A stretch of DNA of 45,206 bases from an uncultured Lachnospiraceae bacterium (GTDB taxonomy: Bacteria > Bacillota > Clostridia > Lachnospirales > Lachnospiraceae), in assembly GCA_947586255.1 (NCBI GenBank), contig CANPXP010000023.1:1-45206 (forward strand), written 5' to 3'. Every line of letters begins with the position of its first letter. Within the stretch, counting starts at the first letter, position 1. The notes beneath the pieces are model-generated. The model saw nothing but the letters and a program-made list of their open reading frames with translations, had not been told where the DNA came from and searched no databases. Of this stretch, positions 1-8,854 are shown in pieces. A program made the translations under genes and the position numbers.

Positions 1-797
1 CGAGGCATGTTTGCCCGTCTCGATACCCATGCCCGCCGCCTCCACGCCGATCAGCTCTACAGAGGGCTCGTCGATGAAGTCCGCGAACATGCCGATAGAA
101 TTGGAGCCGCCGCCCACACAGGCCATCACCACGTCGGGCAGACGCCCTTCCTTCTCCCGAAACTGCCGCTTCGCCTCCACGCTGATGCACTTCTGGAACT
201 CCTTGACCATCTTCGGATAGGGGTGCGGACCCACAGCGGAACCGATCACATAGAAGGTGTCCTCGGCCTCCTTCGCCCAGGTGCGGATCGCCTCGTTGGT
301 GGCGTCCTTCAGGGTATTGCTGCCGGAGTGGACGCTGACCACCTCCGCGCCCAGCATTTCCATGCGCATCACGTTCAGATGCTGCCGCTCGATATCCTCC
401 TCGCCCATATAGACCTTGCACTGCATATTGAAGAGCGCCGCGCCCGTCGCCGTCGCCACGCCGTGCTGCCCGGCCCCCGTCTCCGCGATTACCTTGGTCT
501 TGCCCATGCGCTTCGCCAACAGAATCTGGCCGATGACGTTGTTGATCTTGTGCGCCCCCGTATGGTTCAGATCCTCACGCTTCAGGTAGATTTTCGTGCC
601 GTACTTGTCGGAGAGCCGCTTCGCGTAATACAGCGGCGTCTCCCGCCCCACGTACTCCCGCAGATAATAGTGATATTCCTCCCAGAATTTCGGGTCGGCG
701 ATCGCCTCCTCGAAAGCCCGTTCCAGCTCGGCCAGCGTGTTCATCAGCGTCTCCGCCACATACTGGCCGCCAAATTCTCCGTAATATTTACCGCTCA
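1..797 (-). CDS. trpB: tryptophan synthase beta subunit (partial, 3' end outside window)
   Basis: TrpB condenses indole with serine using PLP, the last step of tryptophan synthesis, in complex with TrpA. The translation starts [16 protein letters not shown], a typical TrpB opening. It contains TGAHKINN, whose Lys forms the PLP Schiff base, the AETGAGQHG stretch, and the phosphate-binding loop [10 protein letters not shown]. The ATG at 797 is preceded by GGAGGAAAG, an excellent ribosome site. About 265 of roughly 395 residues are inside the window and no stop is reached, so the C-terminus lies beyond the left edge. It follows trpF by 32 bases and is the last visible gene of the trp operon; trpA would be expected next. 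Identification is secure. Confidence 0.97.
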
Positions 798-829
798 TCT
801 TTCCTCCGTTCCGAAACGTTTCCGTTTCT

Positions 830-1495
830 CTATCTTTCTTTTGCGCCCCTGACCGCCCGCACAAAAGCGCGTATCTTCTCTCTGTCCTTGCCCTCCTTCG
901 TGTCCTTCTCCACACCGCTGGAGACGTCCACGATGTCCGGGTGTACCTCCCGGATGGCCTGCGCCACATTGTCCGGCGTGAGTCCTCCCGCCAGAAATAT
1001 CGGCTTTTCGTCCCGTGGAAGTCGCTTGAGGAGTTCCCAGTCAAAAGTCTGTCCGCTCCCCGGCGTCCCCGCGTCGAAGAGATAAGCGGCCACCTTCCCG
1101 CAGTGGTGGAATCTCTCATACAGCTCCCGGTCAAACCCGTTGAAAGCGCGGATCATTGGAATCCGGATCGCATCGAAGGAGGCCTTCGACAGCTCGCCGT
1201 GCACCTGGATCCGGTCGAAGCCTGCCGCCTGAATCTCCTCCACCTGCTCCGGTTCAGGCGACACCGTGACCGCCACGCTCAGGATCGCCTCGCCCGACAG
1301 CGCGCGTCCCTGTCTTAAAACCGGCAGGATCGCCCGCGCCTCCTCCGGCGTCCTGTTTCGATGGCTCTTCGGATAGAACATCACGATCCCCGCATAGTCC
1401 ACGCGCTCCTCCGCGACCCAGGACGCCTCCTCAGGGGTCGTGATTCCGCATATTTTAATTTTCGTCACAGCATCTGCCCTGTCTGTCCGCTCCAT
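830..1495 (-). CDS. trpF: phosphoribosylanthranilate isomerase
   Basis: TrpF carries out the Amadori rearrangement of phosphoribosylanthranilate to CdRP. It is a single TIM-barrel domain. [13 protein letters not shown] near the N-terminus holds the general-base Cys, and [11 protein letters not shown] and [16 protein letters not shown] form the phosphate-binding end. The total of 221 residues is slightly long. The first ATG (1495) has only a distant AGGGAGG. A GTG at 1468, giving MTKIKICG, would match the usual family N-terminus better, so the start is uncertain by nine codons. It lies 46 bases after trpC and 32 before trpB, in the trp operon. Confidence 0.95.
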   Translation of the reverse strand: MERTDRADAVTKIKICGITTPEEASWVAEERVDYAGIVMFYPKSHRNRTPEEARAILPVLRQGRALSGEAILSVAVTVSPEPEQVEEIQAAGFDRIQVHGELSKASFDAIRIPMIRAFNGFDRELYERFHHCGKVAAYLFDAGTPGSGQTFDWELLKRLPRDEKPIFLAGGLTPDNVAQAIREVHPDIVDVSSGVEKDTKEGKDREKIRAFVRAVRGAKER

Positions 1496-1541
1496 ATCGT
1501 CTTAAGGCCGCCTCCCTTCGCCGCCGTTTCCCCTATGCCTC

Positions 1542-2315
1542 TCACAGCTGCTTCCATCTGAGCGCTAGCGCGCCGGGATCCTCGGCCTCCATGAACACGG
1601 TGCCGATCAGCAGCGCGTCCACGCCGATCTCTTTTAAAAACGCCACATCCCGATCCTCGCTCACGCCGCTCTCGGACACGAGAAGCGTCCCCTCCGGCAC
1701 CATCTGTGCCAGCCGTTTCGTCGTGTTGAGATCGATGCTGAAATCCTTCAGGTTGCGGTTGTTGACGCCGATGATTCTCGCGTCAAGCCCCACCGCCCGC
1801 ATCATCTCCCGCTCGTCGTGCACCTCCACGAGAGCGTCCATACCCAGATCGTACGCCAGCTCATAGAACAGCTTCAGCTCTCTGTCCGTCAGAATCGAAG
1901 CGATCAGCAGGATACAGTCCGCGCCGATCACCTTCGCCTCGAAAATCTGATATGGATCGATGATAAAATCCTTGCGGATCATGGGAAGCTCTGATATCGC
2001 CCGGATCTGCCTGAAATAGTCCACACTCCCCAGAAAGTGATCCTCCTCCGTGAGACAGGAGATGGCGTCCGCCGACGCGTTGTACTGATCGATCCTGTCC
2101 GTCAGCTCGATCTTGTTGTCCATTCTGCCGTGGCTGGGCGACGCCTTCTTGAACTCTCCGATAATGGACAGTCCGTCCTTCGCCAGGGCGCCGTAGAAGC
2201 TGATGCTCTCCCTGTCGCACCGCGCCGCCAGCTCCTTCATCTCTTCCTCGGAGACGCGCGCCTTATGCTCTGCAAGGCGTTTTCTCTTATCCGCCACAAT
2301 TTCATCCAGAATCAT
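1542..2315 (-). CDS. trpC: indole-3-glycerol-phosphate synthase
   Basis: TrpC closes the indole ring of CdRP with loss of CO2 and water. It is a free-standing TIM barrel of 257 residues, normal for the unfused form. GEFKKASPSHG carries the substrate Lys and Ser. PMIRKDFIIDPYQI has the catalytic Lys. GVNNRNLKDF and LVSESGVS are the later active-site strands. The ATG at 2315 is one base after the trpG stop, so the two genes are translationally coupled. The trpD gene that normally sits between trpG and trpC is absent here. Confidence 0.97.
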   Translation of the reverse strand: MILDEIVADKRKRLAEHKARVSEEEMKELAARCDRESISFYGALAKDGLSIIGEFKKASPSHGRMDNKIELTDRIDQYNASADAISCLTEEDHFLGSVDYFRQIRAISELPMIRKDFIIDPYQIFEAKVIGADCILLIASILTDRELKLFYELAYDLGMDALVEVHDEREMMRAVGLDARIIGVNNRNLKDFSIDLNTTKRLAQMVPEGTLLVSESGVSEDRDVAFLKEIGVDALLIGTVFMEAEDPGALALRWKQL

Positions 2316-2316
2316 G

Positions 2317-2886
2317 TTAAAATTCTCCGTTCACAAAATTTTCAATCAGCCGCTTGCCGTGCTCCGTATAGATGGACTCCGGGTGGAACTGCAGTCCGAT
2401 CACCGGGTGCTCCCTGTGGCGGATCGCCATAATCTCGCCGTCCTCCGTCTGCGCCATAATCCGCAGGCACTCCGGCAGCGTGTCCTTCTGCACCGCCAGC
2501 GAGTGGTACCTGGCCACCCTGATCGGTGACGGGATCCCCTTGAAAATACTCGTGCCGTCATGCTCGATCCTGCTCTGCTTGCCGTGGAAAATCTTTTTGG
2601 CATAGGACACCGTACCGCCCAGCGCCTCGCCGATGCACTGATGGCCGAGACAGATGCCGAGGATCGGCTTTTTCCCCGTAAAATACCTCACCACATCCAT
2701 ACAGATTCCGGCCTCCTTCGGGCTCTTCGGTCCGGGGGACAGAACGATCCTGTCCGGGTCGAGCGCCTCGATCTCGGGAAGCGTGATCTTATCGTTTCTG
2801 ACCACCCGGATATCGCTCGTAAAGGTGCCGATATACTGGTATAGATTATAAGTAAACGAATCGTAATTATCAATGAGTAAAATCAT
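2317..2886 (-). CDS. trpG: anthranilate synthase component II (glutamine amidotransferase)
   Basis: TrpG is a class I glutaminase that supplies ammonia to TrpE. The 189 residues cover one GATase domain and no phosphoribosyltransferase fusion. ILLIDNYDSFTYNL opens the protein, GICLGHQCIGEA contains the nucleophilic Cys, and GLQFHPESI holds the His-Pro-Glu of the triad. ATG overlaps the trpE stop by four bases (2883-2886), a coupling typical of subunits needed in equal amounts. It could in principle also serve PabB (an amphibolic TrpG/PabA), but its position next to trpE makes tryptophan its main role. Confidence 0.97.
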   Translation of the reverse strand: MILLIDNYDSFTYNLYQYIGTFTSDIRVVRNDKITLPEIEALDPDRIVLSPGPKSPKEAGICMDVVRYFTGKKPILGICLGHQCIGEALGGTVSYAKKIFHGKQSRIEHDGTSIFKGIPSPIRVARYHSLAVQKDTLPECLRIMAQTEDGEIMAIRHREHPVIGLQFHPESIYTEHGKRLIENFVNGEF

Positions 2887-4298
2887 AAATTTTCCTCCTC
2901 CACCAGAGTCTTCGCAAGCGCCATGACCTTATTGCAGCATTCCTGATATTCCGATTCTCCCACGGAATCCGCCACGATGCCGGCCCCCGCCTGCAGATAT
3001 ACCCGGCTGCCCTTCTTGATCATGGTGCGGATCGTGATGCACAGATCCATGTTGCCGTTGAAGCCCACGTATCCAGTCGCGCCGCCGTACAGCCCTCTGC
3101 GCGCCGTCTCCAGCTCGTCGATAATCTCCATCGCGCGGATCTTCGGCGCGCCGGAGAGCGTTCCCGCCGGCAGGAAGGAAGCCACCAGGTCGAAGGGATG
3201 CCGCTCTCCCTTCTTCTTGCCCTCCACCATGGAGACGATGTGCATGACGTGGGAATAATTCTGCACGTTCATGAACTGTGTCACCTTCACCGTTCCGAAC
3301 TCCGCGATCCTGCCCATATCGTTTCTGGCCAGATCCACCAGCATAACGTGCTCCGCGCGCTCCTTCTCGTCCCGCAGCAGCTCGTCGCGCAGAAGCTGAT
3401 CCTCCTCCTCGTCCCTGCCGCGGCGTCTCGTGCCCGCGATGGGACAGGTAAACACTTTGTTGTCGGTCTGCTTCACCAGCATCTCCGGACTGGAGCCGAT
3501 GATCTCGAAATCCCCGAAGTTAAAGTAATACAGATAGGGCGACGGATTCAGCTCGCGCAGCTCCTTGTAGAGCGTCAGTCCGTCGTGCCCCGTCTCAATG
3601 GTCCATCTCTGGGAGAGCACGGTCTGGAAAATATGTCCCTCTCTGATATAGTTCTTGATCCGGTCCACCTTGGCGCAGTACTCCTCCAGCGTGTCCGTCT
3701 TGTGGACGATCCTGCCGTCATGGACGAACTTCTCCGGCTCCGCATTCTCCTTCATGCTGTTCCGGACAAGCGCCACCAGCTCCGCCGCCTTCCGCTCGCC
3801 GATCACGCGGCCCTCCGGCGTATCCGCCTCCAGCGCGACGCCCGTCATCGTCTCCGCCCTGTGATCGACGATGATAAACTCTTTGGTCAGCATGAGCTGA
3901 ATCGTCTCTATGCCGATATCGTCCGGATTGTCGTCCGGCAGGTTCTCGCTGTAGCGGATAAAATCGTAGGCCAGACTGCCCACCAGCCCGCCGATCATGG
4001 CAAGCTCGCCCTCGTCCTTGACCACTTCGAACTCGTCATAGTACTCCTTCAGACGCTCCAGCGGATTGCCCTCCCTGACCTCCACGCTGCCATCCGCTCT
4101 CGTGATCGTCAGGCTCATCCCCTTCGAGGAGATGATCTCTTCGGGATCGATACCGAAGAAGGAATACCTGTCGTAATCCTTGTCATAGCTCTCCAGCAGA
4201 AAACACTTCTTATTTCCCGCGATCCCCTCAAACATGGAAATCGCCTTCTCATCGACAATGCTGACCGTCTTGCGGTACGCGCGCAGTCTTCTTTTCAT
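2883..4298 (-). CDS. trpE: anthranilate synthase component I
   Basis: TrpE converts chorismate to anthranilate with ammonia from TrpG. The 471 residues show LLESYD near the N-terminus, the LLES element involved in Trp feedback inhibition. The chorismate-binding core follows: NPSPYLYYFNF, GSSPEMLV, CPIAGTRRRG, LVDLARNDMG, PAGTLSGAPKIRAMEII and GGATGYVGFNG. The start was chosen at 4298 because GAGGAGGACTACCC precedes that ATG. The same frame stays open back to a TTG at 4376, but that extension would run through the attenuator hairpin and has no ribosome site. First gene of the trp operon, controlled by the T-box leader upstream. Confidence 0.97.
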   Translation of the reverse strand: MKRRLRAYRKTVSIVDEKAISMFEGIAGNKKCFLLESYDKDYDRYSFFGIDPEEIISSKGMSLTITRADGSVEVREGNPLERLKEYYDEFEVVKDEGELAMIGGLVGSLAYDFIRYSENLPDDNPDDIGIETIQLMLTKEFIIVDHRAETMTGVALEADTPEGRVIGERKAAELVALVRNSMKENAEPEKFVHDGRIVHKTDTLEEYCAKVDRIKNYIREGHIFQTVLSQRWTIETGHDGLTLYKELRELNPSPYLYYFNFGDFEIIGSSPEMLVKQTDNKVFTCPIAGTRRRGRDEEEDQLLRDELLRDEKERAEHVMLVDLARNDMGRIAEFGTVKVTQFMNVQNYSHVMHIVSMVEGKKKGERHPFDLVASFLPAGTLSGAPKIRAMEIIDELETARRGLYGGATGYVGFNGNMDLCITIRTMIKKGSRVYLQAGAGIVADSVGESEYQECCNKVMALAKTLVEEENL

Positions 4299-4330
4299 GG
4301 GTAGTCCTCCTCGTCTGTTATTATTCGCGC

Positions 4331-4580
4331 AAAAGGCGGGTATCTTCCAATCGGAAAATACCCGCCACCAATTCAAGCTATTGACACAATACAGATACGG
4401 GACATGCGAAAGATGTCCGATATCCTTCTCTTTAACGCAGAGCTACGGCTCAGTCTACTGACAGCGCGCTGCTTTCGACCTGCGTCTCACAAACCCATTC
4501 CCGCCTGCGTTCCATATCGGTTTCCACCATACCCGACTCTCTGTGACGTCCCTGCCTGCGGTACTCTTTTTGCTCACTGA
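4331..4580 (-). promoter_or_regulatory. T-box riboswitch, tryptophan specific (trp operon leader)
   Basis: Read on the minus strand, the leader aligns by eye with known T-box Stem I. It has GTGAGCAAAAAGAGTAC at the 5' side (4577-4561), CAGAGAG, then GGTATGGTGGAAACC as the apical module, then GGGAATGGGTTTGTGAG. In the last element the specifier codon is TGG (4497-4495) followed by a purine, which predicts tRNA-Trp. The 3' part holds AATTGG-TGGC-GGGTATTTT-CCGATT, which can fold as an antiterminator whose TGGC pairs with the GCCA end of tRNA-Trp. It competes with the terminator at 4335-4366. The usual AGGGTGGNACC core is not matched exactly (see findings). The region between the MCP and trpE contains nothing else. 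Confidence 0.85.
4335..4366 (-). terminator. trp attenuator (T-box terminator hairpin)
   Basis: A perfect 14-bp stem (GGCGGGTATYTTCC paired across GATT) followed on the minus strand by TTTTGCG, 37 bases before the trpE ATG. The left arm overlaps the T-box antiterminator, so uncharged tRNA-Trp should prevent this hairpin from forming. Confidence 0.85.
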
Positions 4581-4642
4581 CTTTGTATATTCTGATATTT
4601 CAAAATTCTGCGACACAGCCGTCGGCTGAAATCAACAAATAC

Positions 4643-4671
4643 ATCTTAGTACACTGCCGCGATAAAGTCAA
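4643..4671 (-). promoter_or_regulatory. trp operon promoter
   Basis: TTGACT (4671-4666), a 17-base spacer, and TAAGAT (4648-4643) on the minus strand. It begins eight bases after the stop of the upstream chemoreceptor, and the transcript would start near 4636, ahead of T-box Stem I. Confidence 0.75.
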
Positions 4672-4678
4672 CCCAAAA

Positions 4679-6118
4679 TTACTGCAGCTGCTTGGCAAGT
4701 TCCAGAATACCCTCCAGCATTTCCCTGCAGGCCTGCATGTCCTGTACAGTCGCCTCGGAGGTTCTGAGTCCCTCCATGCTGGAAGCCGCCACCTCTTCGC
4801 TCGCCGCCGAGAGCTGCGAGATATCGTCCGAAATCGCGTTGGTGCTGTCCAGGATGCCCGCCATCACTTTCTCGCTGTCCCGAACGCCCTGCGCCATATT
4901 GTGCACTTCCTCATCCACAGCCGCGAACTTCTCCTTCGTCTCCTCAATCAGCTCATTCTGCTTGCTGATGGATGCCACCGCGCTGTCCACGCTCTCGCTC
5001 ACGCTCTTCGTATCCTGAATCAGCTCGTTGATGATATTGGTAATGCTGTTGGAGGCGTCCTTCGTCTGCTCCGAGAGCTGTCTGATCTCCTCCGCGACTA
5101 CCGCGAAGCCTCTTCCCGCTTCTCCCGCTCTCGCCGCCTCGATCGACGCGTTCAGGGCGAGCAGATTCGTCTGGCTGGAGATGGAGAGGATCACACCGAT
5201 GAAGTTCTGTACCTCCTCCACCTTTTCGCTCAGCCTGTTGCTGACCGACACGGTCGCGCCGCTGGCCTGCTCCACGTTCTGCGCCTGTTTCCGCAGATTC
5301 TCAACGACTTCCGCACCCTGGGAAACCATGCTGTTCGCCCTGCTGGAAGCGGCGATGAGCTGCTTCATGCTCTCCTCCACCGAATCCGTATTGCTGCGGA
5401 TATCCATGCACATATCGGCCTGCCGCTGGATGGACTGCGCCGTCGCGTCGGTGCTCTCCGCGATGTTGGTCATGGCAAAGTTGTTCGTGTCCACGTTGCC
5501 CTGCAGGTCGTTCAGACGCTCCATCGCCCCGTCGAAATTGCGGATAATGTCGGCCGCCACCTGCACCATCTTCTCCTGGTTGGCCTCCTGTATCTTGGCG
5601 GCTTCCTCCACCGCGCTCACATTTTCATCGTTGAAATCGATCAACAGCTTGGAAATCCTGATGGAAGCGTACGCCACCAGCAGACAGGTCAAAAAAGCGA
5701 TCTGTACGGACGACGACTGCGCGTCGCTCGCGGTGAACAGCTTCACAAAGTTTACCAGCACGATCGCGGCGTTGCCACAGACAACCAGCCTTCTGTTGTG
5801 GTACGCCATCGTTCCGAACAGCACCGGGAACGCGTACGCATACACGCCCGAATCCACGCCGAGAAGCACGATCACCGCATAGGCGATCGTAGCGCAGATC
5901 ATCATCGCCACCGCGCCCTTCTTCTTGTCACGCCAAAGCACATAGGATACGACCGCCCCGATACACGACAGCACGGATACGATGACTTTCAGGTACCCCT
6001 GCATTGTGGAATCCGTATGTAACGCCGTGTACCCCATCGCCACGATGAAATACAATAGAATGACGACGCTCACCGAAAAAACGGTTTTGTTGGCTCTTCT
6101 GTACTGTGACTCTGTCAT
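4679..6118 (-). CDS. methyl-accepting chemotaxis protein with multi-span membrane N-terminus
   Basis: This chemoreceptor passes signals to the CheA kinase. The N-terminal about 160 residues contain about six hydrophobic segments (near 12-30, 43-62, 68-88, 92-106, 111-129, 137-156) and no extracellular loop large enough for a Cache or four-helix ligand domain. No HAMP is evident. The cytoplasmic part is a long coiled coil with the conserved hairpin tip [20 protein letters not shown] and a following [10 protein letters not shown]. It could sense membrane state or work with a partner protein. No che genes are in the window. The weak promoter candidate upstream (TGGAAA-17-TAAAAT near 6185-6215) was not called. 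Confidence 0.9.
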   Translation of the reverse strand: MTESQYRRANKTVFSVSVVILLYFIVAMGYTALHTDSTMQGYLKVIVSVLSCIGAVVSYVLWRDKKKGAVAMMICATIAYAVIVLLGVDSGVYAYAFPVLFGTMAYHNRRLVVCGNAAIVLVNFVKLFTASDAQSSSVQIAFLTCLLVAYASIRISKLLIDFNDENVSAVEEAAKIQEANQEKMVQVAADIIRNFDGAMERLNDLQGNVDTNNFAMTNIAESTDATAQSIQRQADMCMDIRSNTDSVEESMKQLIAASSRANSMVSQGAEVVENLRKQAQNVEQASGATVSVSNRLSEKVEEVQNFIGVILSISSQTNLLALNASIEAARAGEAGRGFAVVAEEIRQLSEQTKDASNSITNIINELIQDTKSVSESVDSAVASISKQNELIEETKEKFAAVDEEVHNMAQGVRDSEKVMAGILDSTNAISDDISQLSAASEEVAASSMEGLRTSEATVQDMQACREMLEGILELAKQLQ

Positions 6119-6242
6119 TGCTATACCCCCTTATTACCCAAACCTTCTTTAATTTCGTATTTGGACGGCGTCAGGTTCGCCGCCTTCATTATTTTAGCAC
6201 ACTTATTTTGAAATTTCCACATCTTCCGCGGAAACCTGACTG

Positions 6243-8087
6243 TTAATTTTTTGTGTCCTCCGCCGCCTCCGGCAGATCCTGTATCACCCGGTCGGGAAGC
6301 CACCTGCGCAGCGTCTCGGCCAGCGCGGCAAGATCGATCGGCTTCGGCAGAAAATCGTTCATGCCGCCCGCCAGAAACTGCTTTTCCATATCCTTGACGG
6401 CATTCGCGGAAAGGGCGATCACAGGCAGCGCGTCGGTGTACGCCGTTCCGGTGGCCCGGATCAGCTCCGTCGCCTCGATGCCGTCCATCTCCGGCATCAT
6501 GTGATCCATAAAGACGAGATCATACTGCGCCTGTCCGCGGATCATGTCCACGCAGTCCTGCCCGTTGGATACCAGGTCCGGCATAATGCCGAACTTCTTG
6601 AGCAGCCCGGCCGCGACGCGGAGATTGACTTTGTTGTCGTCCACCACGAGCACTCTGGCCTCAGACGCCTTAAAATCCACGGCAAACTGCTTGCGCGCCA
6701 CGTTCTTTTTGTTCTTGCTGTACTCGCACGGCGTCGCGTCTATGACCTTTTGCACAATGTCAAAAATGAACGTGCTTCCCTTGCCGTACTCGCTCTCCAC
6801 GCTGATATGTCCGCCCATGCTCTCCACAAGCAGCTTGCAGATGGACAGCCCCAGTCCCGTGCCCTCGACCCCTCTGTTTTTCTTCATATCGACCTGTTCA
6901 AAGGCGTCGAACAGCTTCTCCATATCCTCCTGCTTAATGCCGATTCCCGTATCCGTGACGCGGAAGCTGAGCCGTCCTTCGCCCGCATCCTCCGCCTTCC
7001 AGGAAATGCCGAGCGTAACCGTTCCCGTGTGCGTAAACTTCACCGCATTGCCCATGATGTTGACCAGAATCTGTTTGATTCTGCCGGTATCGCCGTACAG
7101 TCTGGAGGGCACGTCGTCCGACACCTCGGCGATCAGCTCGACCGGCTTGTCCTTCACCCGCACGTCCATCATGCTCATGACATCGTGCACAAGCGACGCA
7201 AAATAATATTCCTCCGGCGTAATCGGCATCTTACCCGACTCGATTCTGGAGAAATCCAGAATATCGTTGATAATGCTCAAAAGGCCGTCCCCCGACGACT
7301 TGATCGTCACGGCGCACTCCCGCCCCTGTTCCGAGAGCTGCTCGTCCAGGAGCATGTCCGCCATGCCGCAGATCGCGTTCATCGGCGTCCTGATCTCATG
7401 GGACATGTTCGCGAGGAAAGCGCTCTTGGCCTCGTTGGACGCCTCCGCCTCATGCATCAGCCGCTCCATCTCATCCATGTTCTCACGGATCGTTCTGGTG
7501 TGATCCACCGCCACCATGGCGAGCACGCCGCAGCCGAACAGCAGGCAGAAGATATTGATCAGCGTATTCATGTAGCGCAGAAAAGTGCCGACGGTATCGG
7601 CGCCCATCTCATACTGCGACCCGAAGAGCGCCCCGATGCCCAGCTCCACAAGATACCAGGCGCAGAGTATCATCACATTTTTGATCGAGTGGAAAACCTT
7701 CCTGTCCGCATTCAGATTCTGGCAGTCCAGCACATAGCCGGTCAGGAACGTGAACGGAATCACCGCGAGACAATAGACCGAAAACTGCGTATATTCTCCC
7801 AGAATACCGACAGACATTGTCGAGTACAGCAGAATTTCGGTGACGAATATGTAGTAGACCAGTTTAATGCGGTTTTTGGCCGCGTAGTGAAACGCGACGA
7901 GATAAGTACAGATGCTGAAGATATTGACTGTCGTCAAAAACAGGCGGCCGCTGATCCGCATGGCGATCATCAGGATCAGGTGCACGATCGCCAGGGCTAT
8001 GGCGCTGATCTGCAGGAACACGTCATAGTTCATGATATTTAATTTGAAATGCTTCATCTGCTCCCACAGACGCTTTACTTTGGCCAT
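6243..8087 (-). CDS. membrane hybrid sensor histidine kinase (6TM-HisKA-HATPase-REC)
   Basis: A 614-residue hybrid kinase. About six transmembrane segments lie in residues 25-195, followed by a short coiled linker. The HisKA box SHEIRTPMNAI has the phosphorylated His at 230. The ATP-binding domain shows NIMGNAVKF, DTGIGI and GTGLGLSI (to about 445). A receiver domain (478-600) has VVDD and [11 protein letters not shown] with phospho-acceptor Asp528. There is no HPt domain, so phosphate must pass to a separate HPt; the HPt-bearing kinase at 9778-12342 is one possible source. With no extracellular domain, the signal is probably in or near the membrane. Its own promoter lies at 8143-8172. Confidence 0.93.
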   Translation of the reverse strand: MAKVKRLWEQMKHFKLNIMNYDVFLQISAIALAIVHLILMIAMRISGRLFLTTVNIFSICTYLVAFHYAAKNRIKLVYYIFVTEILLYSTMSVGILGEYTQFSVYCLAVIPFTFLTGYVLDCQNLNADRKVFHSIKNVMILCAWYLVELGIGALFGSQYEMGADTVGTFLRYMNTLINIFCLLFGCGVLAMVAVDHTRTIRENMDEMERLMHEAEASNEAKSAFLANMSHEIRTPMNAICGMADMLLDEQLSEQGRECAVTIKSSGDGLLSIINDILDFSRIESGKMPITPEEYYFASLVHDVMSMMDVRVKDKPVELIAEVSDDVPSRLYGDTGRIKQILVNIMGNAVKFTHTGTVTLGISWKAEDAGEGRLSFRVTDTGIGIKQEDMEKLFDAFEQVDMKKNRGVEGTGLGLSICKLLVESMGGHISVESEYGKGSTFIFDIVQKVIDATPCEYSKNKKNVARKQFAVDFKASEARVLVVDDNKVNLRVAAGLLKKFGIMPDLVSNGQDCVDMIRGQAQYDLVFMDHMMPEMDGIEATELIRATGTAYTDALPVIALSANAVKDMEKQFLAGGMNDFLPKPIDLAALAETLRRWLPDRVIQDLPEAAEDTKN

Positions 8088-8142
8088 GTAAATCCCCGAT
8101 ATCCGGTCAGTCTTACTCTGATTGCAATTTATTCTTCACTAT

Positions 8143-8172
8143 ATTGTACAATACCGCATACCGCAAATGCAA
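8143..8172 (-). promoter_or_regulatory. promoter of the 6TM hybrid kinase gene
   Basis: TTGCAT (8172-8167), 18-base spacer, TACAAT (8148-8143) on the minus strand, in a short AT-rich gap between the Rrf2 gene and the kinase. The spacing is one base longer than ideal. Confidence 0.5.
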
Positions 8173-8205
8173 GGCATATTATGACAAAATACAAACGCCC
8201 GCCCG

Positions 8206-8640
8206 TCAGATCACATAGTTGTCCTTCAGTGCTCCCTGCCACTCCGCCAGATCGGCCAGCGTCACCTTGTCCACCACGCCGCTGACCGCCTCATCCAGCA
8301 TCTTCCACAGGCGCAGCGTAGCGCAGCTGTCCTGCCGCGGGCAGTCGTTTACCTCGTTCTCCAGACATGCCACGGGAGCGAGCGACCCTTCCGTCAGACG
8401 CAGGATCATGCCGACCGTATACCTAGCAGGCTCCCTGGTCAGGCGATATCCTCCCTGCGGTCCTCTGATGCTCTTCACGTATCCCGCCTTGTTCAGCGTG
8501 GAGATGATCTGCTCCAGATATTTGTCCGATATCTCCTGTCTCGCCGCAATATCCTTGATCCTTATCGGCTCGCCGTTATCGTTGAGCGCCAGATCGAGCA
8601 TAAGGCGCAGGGCATAGCGCCCCTTTGTCGAAATCTTCAT
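8206..8640 (-). CDS. Rrf2 family transcriptional regulator
   Basis: A 144-residue regulator with the N-terminal winged helix of the Rrf2 family: MKISTKGRYALRLMLDLA, then IKDIAARQEISDKYLEQI as the recognition helix and KSIRGPQGGYRL as the wing. The C-terminal part contains three cysteines arranged C-x7-C-x5-C (ACLENEVNDCPRQDSC), resembling the Fe-S ligands of IscR, so iron-sulfur or redox sensing is likely (inference). No isc or suf genes are in the window, so its targets cannot be read from context. Transcribed alone from the promoter at 8739-8767. Confidence 0.93.
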   Translation of the reverse strand: MKISTKGRYALRLMLDLALNDNGEPIRIKDIAARQEISDKYLEQIISTLNKAGYVKSIRGPQGGYRLTREPARYTVGMILRLTEGSLAPVACLENEVNDCPRQDSCATLRLWKMLDEAVSGVVDKVTLADLAEWQGALKDNYVI

Positions 8641-8738
8641 AATCCGTAATTCCCCCGTTTGCGCTTTTTTTCGTTCATCGTTTCCGCGATGCGGCTTTTC
8701 TATTTCCTACATACTCTCTATGCTTTATATGATTATTT

Positions 8739-8767
8739 ATACTACTACGGTTTGCCTCCTTTGTCAA
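8739..8767 (-). promoter_or_regulatory. promoter of the Rrf2 regulator gene
   Basis: TTGACA (8767-8762), 17-base spacer, TAGTAT (8744-8739) on the minus strand, about 100 bases before the start codon. Confidence 0.65.
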
Positions 8768-8798
8768 ATCAAACTGTCTGGCCGAGAGCGCGCAAAAA

Positions 8799-8819
8799 GC
8801 GCGGGAGTGTTTCCCGCGC
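8799..8819 (-). terminator. terminator after the response regulator gene
   Basis: GCGCGGGA-acac-TCCCGCGC stem followed by TTTTT on the minus strand, 35 bases past the stop of the response regulator. Confidence 0.85.
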
Positions 8820-8854
8820 CTCTATCACTCTGTCCATCTGTGGCTCTGCCATGG

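Noticed and set aside
4299..4376. Possible trp leader peptide MNWWRVFSDWK with three Trp codons, in frame with trpE from TTG 4376
   Set aside because: It has no ribosome site, no stop codon before trpE and reads through the attenuator stem. The TGG triplets are explained by the T-box antiterminator, and Stem I with a TGG specifier accounts for the regulation.
6121..6303. 60-codon open frame between the MCP and hybrid kinase genes
   Set aside because: It overlaps the 3' end of the kinase gene in another frame, lacks a ribosome site and shows no family features.
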